A stretch of 64,000 bases of DNA from Amphiura filiformis (lineage: Eukaryota; Echinodermata; Ophiuroidea; Amphilepidida; Amphiuridae): contig NC_092628.1 of the NCBI RefSeq assembly GCF_039555335.1, positions 71,763,706 to 71,827,705 on the forward strand, read 5' to 3'. Made by a program: the position numbers and the translations under genes. The notes under the pieces were generated by a model. It worked only from the letters and a program-made list of their open reading frames with translations. It was not told the DNA's origin and made no database searches. Positions 46,264 through 58,100 of this stretch are shown in pieces (within the stretch, counting starts at the first letter, position 1; each line of letters begins with the position of its first letter).

Positions 46264-48379
46264 CTTGCGTTCTTCAAAGCTCTTCAAGAATAAGAATATC
46301 TGTATTACACGCAGTGCGATTTTGTAGTTAATGCAGGAATAATTCTGTCCAGTTGCCGCTACATATTTTGAAGGCTCTCAATCTTAAGAACGATAGACCG
46401 TATCAAATTTGTGAAAAGTCGTTTCCATTGTTTTGCTGTTGTTAGCCAAGGTACAATGTCGTTTCACAATTAGTATGAAAATAACAACGGCCTTGATTAG
46501 CTCCTCGATTCACTTTTCAAATAATTGTTTCTTCAAATCTGGTTAATACAAACAAATGAGCTACACTCCATATGTAAGGACACGGCACCGCATTTTGTAT
46601 TCGTCACAGCCGCTCAAAACACAGTCATACACTGCTGATATAAGCTGATATAGTTTCCCGATGACGAAAAAGGACTGACCGATTTATGTATTTTTTTAAG
46701 AATCGGATAACTTAATTACACCGAACCGTACCGAACACACCATCCACACGCCTGCTAAATCAATTATCACAAACATACAAAGGGTTCTTATTTTGTTTTG
46801 GTTCATTAATCCCAACAAATGTTAAAAAATTCAACTTTTAACATTCTAGAAATAACGAACAAATTGTGTCGATAGAAAATTAATTTAAAGTGCGACGGAA
46901 ACCGACTTCAAAGTGGTTCCCTCGGGCAAGACAGTTATTGTCTGGTCTGTAATAAGAAGTTCACTAAGGTCGTTCAGTTCAAGAAAACCTCGCCTCAAGG
47001 ATATGAAGATATTGAAAAGTATAAATGCTCCAGGTAGATTGTTTTTAATATTTAAAAAAAATAACAAAAAGCTCTCAAGAACCAAAGGGCCAAGACTGCA
47101 TATGTTAGTACTTATTTAAAACCATTTTAAAGTAAATTTCAAATACAATAATGAAATGATGTTATATTTTTATTTTTTTGTTTGAAAATGTAATTTTCGA
47201 CCAATTGGATGTGGGCGTGTGTGTCGAGGGGGGTTAAACATGGATATCCATCTAAAGCCGGTTTCCTTTGCGGAAAAGGAGATTGCTACGAGCAAAATAG
47301 CTTATAACACGTACAAAGTATGTGTGATTCAGCGGTCGATGTGACAAAAATACAAGAGGTCAAAATGTACTGAAACATTTTGATGCATGAAATTAAAAGA
47401 TGGTGGCTTGTAAATATTTTGATTGGGAAGGCCAGGAGACTGGAAGGGAATTTACATTTTACAAACACTGGCACAAAAAATGATAACCAGTGATTAAACC
47501 TAGAACCGAACCAGCACAGAAATGTTGGTTGATTGCGGGAAATAATGTAAATGACAATGCAAAAGGTCTTTGGATGTCAATTTCTGTTGATGGTAGTCCT
47601 TTAAGAAAGGACCCACGAGTGCATTCAATCCACACCTTACCGCGTGATCGTGACTAACGCACTCGTGGGTCCCTTGACGGACTAATTGACGGTATGCGTG
47701 TTGTGTGCAGTGGACAGTGTAAGGGTGGGGGCTCCCTCCTATTAGGTATAATATACATGCGTGGTGTACATATACAATTAAAGTGTTTATTGATTTAAAC
47801 ATACAAATTGCCACGGTACAAAATGTATGAAAAAGGAAAAAACACATTTGTCAGTATCCAAATGTCGCTGCCGGCAATTTTCTGATGTTTCAAATTCGGA
47901 GGTTAGAATCAGAAGAAATGAGGGAGTTCCCTTGCTTTGTTAATAGGTATAGGCTATGACTGAGTGCGAGGTTGTGAGCATTTCAGGGGCGTAGCAAGCT
48001 TTTTTGGTCAGGGGGGCAAAATAAAATTTCGGGGGCACAGACGAAAAATATTACAGTTGCATCATATACAATGGACCCACAATTGAGTTGGATGGAGATT
48101 TCAAAGCTTTTGAAGGCCATCTGGCTATGGTTGGATCCAGCAAGGAAAGTGCATAAAAATTCTGTTTGGTCGCTGTTCATTTTTAGCTTATTTGCGCATT
48201 GCATTCATCCAGAGTCGCAGTTCTTGATTGTAACTGAAAAATTAACAACTGGACTATCGAAATGATCGAGAGAGTGACACATTAATGAATAATGTGGGTA
48301 ATTGATAAGATCTTTAAATCGTCATCCTTAATATCACTCCAAATTCCTATAAATCAGGGGATCTCATCATATAGCATGC
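46264..48379. other. Intergenic region between the WFDC1 and SLC26 starts, left part
   Basis: Upstream flank of WFDC1 (promoter expected just right of 46263). No gene is recognised. A hairpin of perfect 14-bp arms, GGACCCACGAGTGC (47609-47622) and its complement (47659-47672), lies here. 47985-48045 is a repeat end (GGGGCGTAGCAAG, GGGGGGCAAAA). Confidence 0.4.
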
Positions 48380-50310
48380 ATGAGGAAACTACAGAGACAT
48401 AAGCCGGAGTTCAATAGTTGCGAAAAACCTACAATCGAAATTTATTGACGATCCTTTACAGAATCAGATCCGACATCCAGAGCTAGACAAATACTTGAAA
48501 ATGCTTGAGGAGCCATCAGAATGGACTCAGAGTTGGGAGTACATCTGTACACAATATGCTTGCACTGATAAGGCTAATTGAAGGGGTTTAAGACAAAACA
48601 ACCTACTGGCAGTAATCACATTCCTTGACTTAGAGAAAGCCTTTGATATCCATCTAGGCAAGACTGGGTCTGGATGAAAATTCTTATGGCCTATGGCCGA
48701 TGGAATTCGCGGACTGATTGTAATTGAGAAAGCATCCCGGGAAGCATCCACTATAATGTAGAAGGCTATAAAGTGTTGTCACCAGACGAGAGGACATGAC
48801 TGTTTGGGATCCTAGCAGGTGTACTACAAGGTGACACCTTAACACCATATCTGTTTGTGATGGTCATAGACATGATAGATGGAAAGCAAGAAGGGTTGGA
48901 ATTCCGTTTAGTAGAGAGACAAAGTAGAAGAGTCAGCCCTGAGGTGGTCACCGAGTTTGACTTTGCATACGACAGTCGAATGGAGTGATTCAGAGTTGCT
49001 GAGCAGAGTTAAGTCCACAGTATAGCAAAGGTTGGATTAAACATGTTAAAGATGGATGTAGCCGAAATTAAGTATACATGTCACACACTGCACTCCTACC
49101 ATCCTGCGGCGGTAATCGTGGACCTCGTGTATTGCTATCAAAACGGGGCCATATCGAACGACGTTTAATCGACATACCGATGTGTATACAGCTGCATGAT
49201 ATACATGTAGAACAAAATATGTCTACCAACTGCGGTCAGTATTTTGAATGCACAATAGCAGACGTATCTCTAAAATACGTTTGCCATCAGGATACAGTGC
49301 GGCCTATATTGCCGAAAACCGAGGACGGTGCTCAATGTTAAAAGTCTTGTGTGTTTCCTCGTTTGCAGGGCAGGCAAACACCGACGTATGTCCCACACAT
49401 ACCGGTTTGTGTAGTCTGGATGGAAAGTTTGGGCTCGGAGAAAGATATCAAGACACGCAAGGCAGCAGTAAGGGGACATGGATGCAGCAAACTCACACAA
49501 ATCTGGAAGGGAACACTTCCCAAGAATGTTAATATCATATTTTTGGTGCAACAGTCCCAGTCCCCGCACTCCGTGCATCCGCGGGTATTCATGCTTGTCG
49601 GTTAACTTTAAAAAACCCTCATTTGCATCTCATTTCGCGAAGTTTTAGGGAAAAACACCCTTTTTTAGCGATTTCGCGAATTATTTGCCCTTCGACAATA
49701 CCCCTATTTTCGCTAAAACGCGAACGATATTTCTAATATACCCTTTTCTGGCCGAAACGCGTAGGCTGCTCGATGAAAATACCCTTTTTTTTTTAAATTT
49801 CGCGAACACGTAGTTTGAAAAAACACCCCTTTTTTGTGTATTTCGCGAATCGCGTTTCTGATCTGAAAACACCCCTTATTTCGCGAAATTTTCGACGAGC
49901 ATGAATACCCGCGGATGCACGGAGTGCGGGGACCGGGGCAACAGTGCAGCTGTGTCTTTGCTGCTATGGCAATGCAGCATTGATGTTATCCTATAACTGG
50001 CCACGCGGCAATTGGATGGTTGTTACACCACGATACATCGAACGGTCTTCCATGTGTACCACCGGCAGCAGCACCTACTGCCGACCCGGTCTCTCCATGT
50101 CTTGGAGTCCCGTGCAACAACTCTTCAGTAGCAACCAACTCTTCACTTCGTGAGCAGTGGCCAGCAATTCAGAAATATCTAAAAAGGAAGCCCTGACAGA
50201 CCTGCTGACCTATTTTGATGTTCTCAAGCAAGATACTGGCCCGACTTTAGGACAGCAATGCAGGGTACAAAGCTGTGGAAATCCATCATAGTTCGAAAGC
50301 ACTCACCTTA
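48380..50310 (+). mobile_element. Decayed non-LTR retrotransposon (LINE) with a nested MITE
   Basis: Fragments of a reverse transcriptase appear in changing frames: FLDLEKAFD near 48630, ILAGVLQGDTLTPYLFVMVID near 48810-48870, FDFAYD near 48958, VGLNM near 49030, KTRKAAVRGHGCSKLTQIWK near 49450-49510, then ATV-QLCLCCYGN after the nested MITE. The order matches the RT core and C-terminal part of RTE- or R2-like LINEs. Many frame changes show that it is an old, dead copy. Confidence 0.7.
49556..49937. mobile_element. 382-bp MITE with TTTCGCGAA modules and perfect 8-bp duplication
   Basis: GCAACAGT occurs at 49548-49555 and 49938-49945. Termini CCCAGTCCCCGCACTCCGTG and (inverted) CCCGGTCCCCGCACTCCGTG continue into TIRs of more than 40 bp (GCATCCGCGGGTATTCATGC). 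The interior repeats a module of TTTCGCGAA next to an ACACCCCTT-like run at least four times. It split the LINE at a conserved ATV codon run. The 8-bp duplication fits hAT, P or Merlin types; superfamily not assigned. Confidence 0.88.
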
Positions 50311-50479
50311 AGCAAGTACACAAGTTAACCACTTCTGGGTCATGGTGGTCAAGAATACCACGGACCCGACTGTCAAAATAGGATGACCAAATCTTCCATT
50401 GGTGCATTAATGGTAAGACTCATTCAGGTCTTAAAATGACAAAATGATACCTTATCATGCTTATGGCACCCCATACCCA

Positions 50480-50780
50480 AACACCTCAGGTACACCATAG
50501 CTTGTAACGTTGTTGCATAATATTGTGTGTTGTGTTGTCAATTTTGTAGGGTGTGTTTTGTTGTTGTATGAAGCTGTTTTGTGTTTTGTTGTATGGTATA
50601 ATGTTATGTTATGTAGCGTTGCAGTGCGTTCTGATGTGTTGCGTTTACAGTTGCGTAACTTGCGTTGCGTTGTGTTGGTGCATTAAGAGTAGGGCCCATT
50701 AAGAGTAGGCATTGCGTTGCAGTCTGTTGTGTTTTGTTTAATTGTAGTCATGTTGCGCTGTTGTGCTGTGTACTTTAAAT
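50480..50780. repeat. TGTTGTGT-rich low-complexity tract
   Basis: Irregular TGTTG/TGTGT/GCGTTG repetition, strand-asymmetric G+T richness. No coding is seen. Confidence 0.7.
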
Positions 50781-52118
50781 ATTGTTCAGTGATTTATGCA
50801 AAGTGACATGCGGCCTTTGAGTTCATTTACCTTGCGTAGTATCAGTATCTAAGCTTATCTTCATTCGGTGCACGACTCATTAACCATGTTAGCCTACATA
50901 AATAAATCTGGTCCAGTTTTGTCTGAAAATGCGGATCAAGACCGCACCATGTTATCATGTCACAGTATATTCATTGACCATGTTGACGGTGCGTTCGCGC
51001 AGGGAATACGATTTAGAGGACAAATCAGGTTCACAATATACGTGTGTAAACGCTGCAAAGTTAAGCGCGCCCACCTTTGCATCAGTATGGCCTTTAGTTA
51101 ACAGTATGCTTCGAATATATTTATAAATACGTGACCACCTCCGCGCTGCCATAACAGCTTGTAGACAGTAAGTCTAGAAGTGGCCTTCTACACAGCGGGT
51201 GATCGTCCTGTTGAATGCAAAGGCGGTAAACAACACGAGACTACTGTGCAGCATAAGTGTCTGGAGTGGATGAATATTATTTAGCCGTCATTGGCAGTTG
51301 TCATTCAATCCAAAAGACCACTCCGCGCCCATCCACCCTGCTCCTTTTCTAATCGATCTAACCCCTTTTGGAATGGAATGGATATGGGAGTATGTCATCA
51401 TGTACGTAAACCCGGAGTAGCCCTACCACAGGGCCTGGGTTTTTCAGTTCTCAGGATGGTGTCTTGGAATATATAGTTTGTTTAAAAAGGGGGCAATGTG
51501 GTAGGGCTAACCCGAAGAACCCTCAGTGACCAACGGATTTGGTTCATGCATTCTGTGGTAAAAGATACTCTTTTGGTGATACAGAACAATAAGTATTTAC
51601 TGCAAAATAATAATGTGTATTTTCTTCCCTCTCTCCATCTCTCATCTCTCTCCTTCCCTCCCTCTGGCTCCCTCTCCCCTCTCAAATGGACGTCGCCGGG
51701 TTACAAACCGGAGTTTGCCACAGTAACGAAATAATGAGGAGTGTCCCGGAGCTAACAATTCGAAACGAATTGTCTTTTGTATTTATAATTCTACGCATTC
51801 TGTCCTTATATCTTTTTAACATTCTGATATAGATAAATTATTGAATATTGAACCGTGGACTCTGCATGTTATCATGATCATGTTGATACAACACCGAATG
51901 ATAATATTCATAATATACTAACTATGCCATTGAAGTCAAATTGTGTCTATTAACAAAGGAAAGTGCACATGCATCGTGCTAATTTAGGGAAGTGAATTCA
52001 TGAGAATAGAAAAGCGTGTTCAAGAAGTTTGTGTGTTCTGAAATCGCCATAAACGTGCGTGACTTTCGGTAGGAACTTTATGAATTGATGGGATTGAGGT
52101 GAAGATACTCAAAGCATC
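50781..52118. promoter_or_regulatory. SLC26 upstream region
   Basis: No gene is recognised. It holds the 5' flank of the SLC26 gene. TAGCCCTACCACA at 51418-51430 is mirrored perfectly at 51497-51509 (13-bp arms). 51620-51680 is a TCTC-rich pyrimidine tract. An unseen non-coding first exon is possible. Confidence 0.35.
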
Positions 52119-55100
52119 ATGTCCATCGAAATGTCTGGTTCCAGTTCCGTAGAGATCTCTCGACCAATTTTCACGGAAAATGCATTTCAACAAGGTTTTC
52201 AAGTTGATAATGGATCTGATCAGCAGGGCAACAGCAAAGGTATCAGGCACAGGATAGTGAAAAACTGCACCACTAAATCTGTCTTCAAAGTGGTGTACAG
52301 TTTGATTCCTGTGCTTAGTTGGTTGCCGAAATATGAAATCAAGAAAAACGCAATCGGCGATTGTGTCGCAGGTGTTACTGTCGGCATATCTCGGATACCT
52401 ATAGGTAAGTTGAATATATATACATTGGTGTAACAACTTTATCGATTCATTTTATATTGTGATTTAGCAGTAATGATTACAGGTAAGCCGAATATTAAAT
52501 TAATACGAAAGACAACAGTCAATAATTTATTTACATTTCATTACAAGATATTTTACTTTGTCACAGTGTAATGAATTTGAGCTCGTTTGAAAGCTTGTTC
52601 TTTCACAATATGACTCCAATAATGTTTGGTTTCTGCATTCATGGATACGGGCAGGACACTCTGCAGAGTAAGCCAACCTCCCATAAATCACGGGTACAAT
52701 CAGACTGAACGGCACGCAAAGATTGATATCTTGCAATAAATTGACAGAATCAGGTCTATAATACACCTCCTATACATTTAGAATGAAGTCGGACAATGCC
52801 AGGTGATTAGACATGCATTCATCACGGGAATTATGAGTCCATTCATTTGGAGCACCTGGATCTCCCCCATCTCCCAATCCTAGGAAGATCACCATTTGGC
52901 CAAAGTTGTGCAAACTTAAAGTCTTCAGCGATATTTTCTTAGATTCAAGGGGATTCTACAAAATAAAAGTACAATAATATGTGCCTATATCATACTAGTT
53001 TGGGTGGTAAACTTGGAGCACGCTATCAAGTAAAGCCGTTTGGTGGCTAAGTTGAAAACAAGAGATTGTTCTATGAACGTATTGACTGTCCCTCGTATCT
53101 GCGGAATTCACAAAGGAAAGTGTGAAGGCTAGTATTAAAGTTTGACGTCTTCCGTGCGTATTGCCGTTGCGACAGACGCAGTGGAAACGTTGCCATATAG
53201 CATTTTCCGTTGCAGAAAACGCGCAAAAAGAAGTACAAAACCCCGAAGAAAGCTGATCATTTGAGCGGAAAATTGCAGCCGACAACAGAAAATCGCACAC
53301 GGTTATTTGATGGGTTGTAAAACTATGTCATTTTAAAGTAAAAGTGAACACTGATAACGCTATTTATCTTAAATCGTGTTTGCACCTTTACAAGGGGTAG
53401 ACACTGGTATAATGGCATTAAAACATCAGAAAAAAGAGTAACAAATAGCAAGGACATTTAAAAAACATTTTTATTATGAAATGTAAGGAATAACTTACAT
53501 TATTTGGCAAATTTAAATTTAAAACATGTAAATAGCGCCCTCAATTTTCACACAAATATACAGTTTATTATAGAATAAAAATTACCACAAAAAGCAGAAA
53601 AGGATGAAAAAGTCGATAAAGAAACGAAAATCTATGTTAAAAATAGCTTTAAAATGTGTGTATATAGTGTGATAGCTATTGGTATTGTCCAGGTCTAATT
53701 GAACATTATTATAATGTTTTGTTAGAAAATTTAATAAAATGGCCACATCAAACAGCCGTGCACAGCGGAGAACAGAAAATCGCTGCGAAAAACAAAGAAT
53801 GCAACCTTTTTTGTCACAGCGGATACGCTCGCTCGAACAAATGTCAAAGTATGTGTCGCTGGTCTTCGCTGTTTCATGCGCGTATTTTTAGAATACCAAA
53901 CAGGGGTGGCAAAATCGAAGGGGGCGGCAGAAAGAATTACTAATTAAAAAAGGGCGGAAAATGTGATCAAGCATACATTTTTTGAAAAAATGGTACTATA
54001 CATCAAAATGTGCTGCTTTTAGGGCGCTAGCGCCTGAAACCCTTTTTCTTTTTTTTCTTTTTTTTTCTTTTTTTTCTCTTCACTTTTTCAAACGACCGAG
54101 AAAAAAATGGGGTCAACCTTTTCGGGCTGTTGAGGAAGGGGCGGCAAAATTAAAATTTCTTCAGCCCCCCGGGGTTGGGGCTGCTACGGTACGCCACTGT
54201 GTTTTGTCGACAGACTGTTGGCTACATAATAGTGTATACTACCTTTTTTATTTACGCAAATTCAGCATTAAATAAAGATATAACATATCAAACAAATATA
54301 TTGTGAGTGCGTTTCATTTTTCTTTTTTTTTTTCATGTTTGAAGCGATGGCCTACGCTATTCTGGCTTCACTTCCACCAGTTTATGGCTTGTATGTTGCT
54401 TTCTTCCCAAGTCTAATTTACACATTCTTAGGAACATCACAACACATTGCTGTGGGTAAGTTGTATATACCAATTTAGGGTTGACGTTTACCAATAAATG
54501 ATTCGAATATGTATGGCCGACAAGAGTTGGCCCAGTTTCATAGAAGAGCTGGCACAGGCCGGGGTAGATACAAATTCAGGTTTGACATGCAGGATAATAG
54601 ATATGTTGAAGAAAATCTAAGATATTTTGGGAGGGGCGATTTTTTAAAACACCGACAGTCCCGTTGATATAGCAAGGATTTTGGCGCTGTTTTTGAAGAC
54701 GTTTACCAATAAATGATTCGAATATGTATGGCCGACAAGAGTTGGCCCAGTTTCATAGAAGAGCTGGCACAGGCCCGGGGTAGATACAAATTTAGGTTTG
54801 ACATGCAGGATAATAGATATGTTGAAGAAAATCTAAGATATTTTGGGAGGGCGATTTTTTAAAACACCGACAGTCCCGTTGATATCCCGGGTTGATATAG
54901 CAAGGATTTTGGCGCTGTTTTTGAAGACCCTTTCAAAGCAATGATAACACAATCCTATGACAATAACCTATATTAATAATATTATTGTTTGAGAACACAA
55001 ATATTAAAGTCGGTGTTTATCTATATGTTACGGTTATATATGCTAATGGATCAAAAGTTCACTTTGATATGATATGATCATATAATAGAGATAAGTATCC

Positions 55101-58100
55101 GGTTGGTATCTGCTTTGGACACACGTAGACCCTACACTATTTTCAAAGCAATAATAATAATAGTGGCAAAATGGTGCATCTATAAATGGCTTCAATTGGG
55201 CCTTCATTTTTCAAACATTTCGTATGCGTACGCGATGGCTACTTCGCGGCCATTTTACACATTATATAATCGGGTCCCCGACCCCAACTGGCTGGTCAAC
55301 ACCCACCACTGCCCCCCCCCCCTCCCCCACCATTTTAATATAATCTGTACTAATATCGCTAGACGCTAGGCTTAAGTTATACCAAAGCGCGTCTGCATAT
55401 TATTTGCTCGTTTGATAAAAAGACAGATAATACAGACGGAAATCAAATTATCATGCACATTAATTGTACAAAGGTCATGATGGGGGTCATGTCAAGTACA
55501 AACGCGATGTTTATCGATGTAAAGTAACACGGTGTATTTAGCCCTCAATCACAAGTCTTTGAAATGATTTGGGCCCTCCTGGCCCGCGAGCAAATATAAT
55601 TTGTGGCGTGGTTATTTTTTCCTTGTGACACAGTTGTTTGATGGCATGTAAACATGATATTAAAGGAAAGGTGAACAATGATGGCGCTATTTATCTTAAA
55701 TCGTGTTTTCATCATTACAAGGGGTAGCCTGGTATAATGGCATTAAAACATCAGAAAAAGAGTAATAAATAGCAAGGAAATTTTCAACAAACTTTCTGTT
55801 ATAAATTGCAAGGAATAACTTATATTATTTGGTTAAATTAAATTCGAAATAAATGTAAATAGCGCCCTCAATTTGCACACATAATTTATACACAGTTTCT
55901 GGAATAAAAATTACCATAAAAAAGCAGAAAAAGATAAATAAGTTGACAAAGAAACGAACATCTGTCTTAAAAATAGCTATAAATAAATACATGTAGTATG
56001 ATAGCTGTTGGTATTGTCCAGGTCTATAATTGAACATTATAATTTTTGGTTTATTAGAAACTTTCATAAGTGACCACATCAAACAACCATGGTTTGGGGA
56101 AAACGTACATGAGATCCAAGCCCCATACGAATAAACTTTAATACACACAATATGTAATTATTCGTCACAATATAAAATCATATAGGGTCGCTATAGGCCG
56201 AAATTCTGATGCAAAATAAGTAAAGGAAGGCTAATAATTTTTTTTTCTTACAAATTTAAAAAAGATATTTATAAAAATGTTTTTGTTCTTGGTGTGGTAG
56301 CTGTTTTGCAGGGATCCCTTTCAATGCAGTGTTTCTTGTGTCGCTATTGGGTTTCTGCCTTGCTTTTTCAGTTGAATATTATATAATCAGGGATGCAAAT
56401 TGTGCGGGAGCGGGGAGCACCGCTCCTAGGAAATGAGAGTCAAAATTGAGGAAATAATGCCTTGAGCAGAAAAAAAGAGAGAGAGGAAAAAAGAGTAAGG
56501 GAGAAGAAAAAGAAAGGAGAGGAGAGGGAAAGGAGGGGAGGAAAGAGGAAGAAAAGGAAGGGGAGTGAGGTAGAAGATAACGTAGAGGGAAACAACAGAT
56601 GTCAGCTGAAGAGCAAGTTAATAATCAACAAGTTGACGACAGTGAGGCAGTGAAGCTACTGAATGGAAGAGAGTAAATCTCAAGACACTGGTTGTGCAAT
56701 TTTGAGGAATTCACATGATTGTTCAAATTTACAATTCAACACGAGACTAGGTGTTCAATGTAATTCAAGAGGAAAAAGAAAAAAGAAGATGTGTGAATGC
56801 AGGTGGAAATTGGGCACCTATCTGAGGAAATTTATACAACGCTGCAATTAGGAATTTATGGAAAAATTGTCATAAATTAAGGAAATTCAGTGTATCAATA
56901 CGAAAATACCAGAACAGGATCATGTCAGAAATTTATATTTTGTTCTGGGTCTGATTATTCGGACTATCAGAAGTGCCAGTGAGGAGAAAACAAATAAATA
57001 AATCAGGAAATAAATTTAAAAAGAAGAAAGATAAAGCACTGAACAAGTTGTAAAAGTAAGGAAATGGACCAAAATGAACAAGAGGGTTAAAAAACTTGAT
57101 AACTGACAAGGAAAAGTTATTAGAACTGCTAGTTGCAGGACTTAGGAGACTTTGATGGACAGTATTTTCATAACAGTGTTCAGAAGTAACTCTCTGATTT
57201 ATTTAATCTAGTCTACACAGAGCTCACTTTACACATGATTTTGCTCACCGAATGCAACTAGCTGAGAAAGATTTCTGAGATGCTGGACAGAAGAGTAGTG
57301 ACAAAACACAATGCTCCCAAGATTTTGTCATCAAGTCTATGCTATGTTACCATTGTCGTCTTTCGAAGTGTAGAATAAAGATATTTTATGTCTGGTTATG
57401 ATTGAGGAAATCTTGAGCCTAAAAACCTTGCTCCTGAGGAAGAAATCACAATTTGCACCCCTGATTATATTAAATAAATGATGTGAAGGCATTGGATTTA
57501 TCAAACTTTCATAATATTGGTAGCAAAATACTTTTTAGTTGGCCACAATTCATCTGAATAAAACGTGTGCTTTAAAACAGGTGCCGAAGCTGTGACTTCA
57601 ATCATGATTGCTGGTGCTTTGGATAATGTTGTAGAACAGAAACTACCAACAATGCATACACACTCCAATGATGCAGTGGGAACAACTGAAACACCTATCA
57701 ATGAGGAAGATATACGAACAGCTGCTGCAAGTAGTCTCCTCATGCTGGTGGCTTTTGTACAGGTATGTAAAAATGGTGGATTTGGAGACATGGGGGTCCA
57801 GGAGGGACACATCGTAATATGTTGGTGGGTATGTTATGTTCCCCGGGAATTTTGAGGTGGTGAGTAATTTATGCGCACCTTTTTATTCAAAATTTAAACC
57901 CAATTGCGTGCACCAATCGATAGAATATATGAGAAATTTAGGAGACTGCAAGAAGAATCGATATCGATTCCGATCAAGAAGTCGGCACAGCAAAATGTAG
58001 GCAGAAGTTTCAGACTAGCGGAATTGCCAATTCTTGTGAGGTGTGAGATACATTGTCGGCTTATTGTCTGCCGGTTGTTCGTTGAGCTGCTAGATTGGCC

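Noticed and set aside
47500-47847. Minus-strand frame of 115 codons, Cys/His-rich
   Set aside because: No recognisable domain pattern or splice context, and it spans a hairpin.
56282-56380. Possible extra SLC26 exon after TTTTGCAG near 56310
   Set aside because: Exons 2 and 3 join in phase and restore the conserved family sequence without it, and its translation has no SLC26 similarity.
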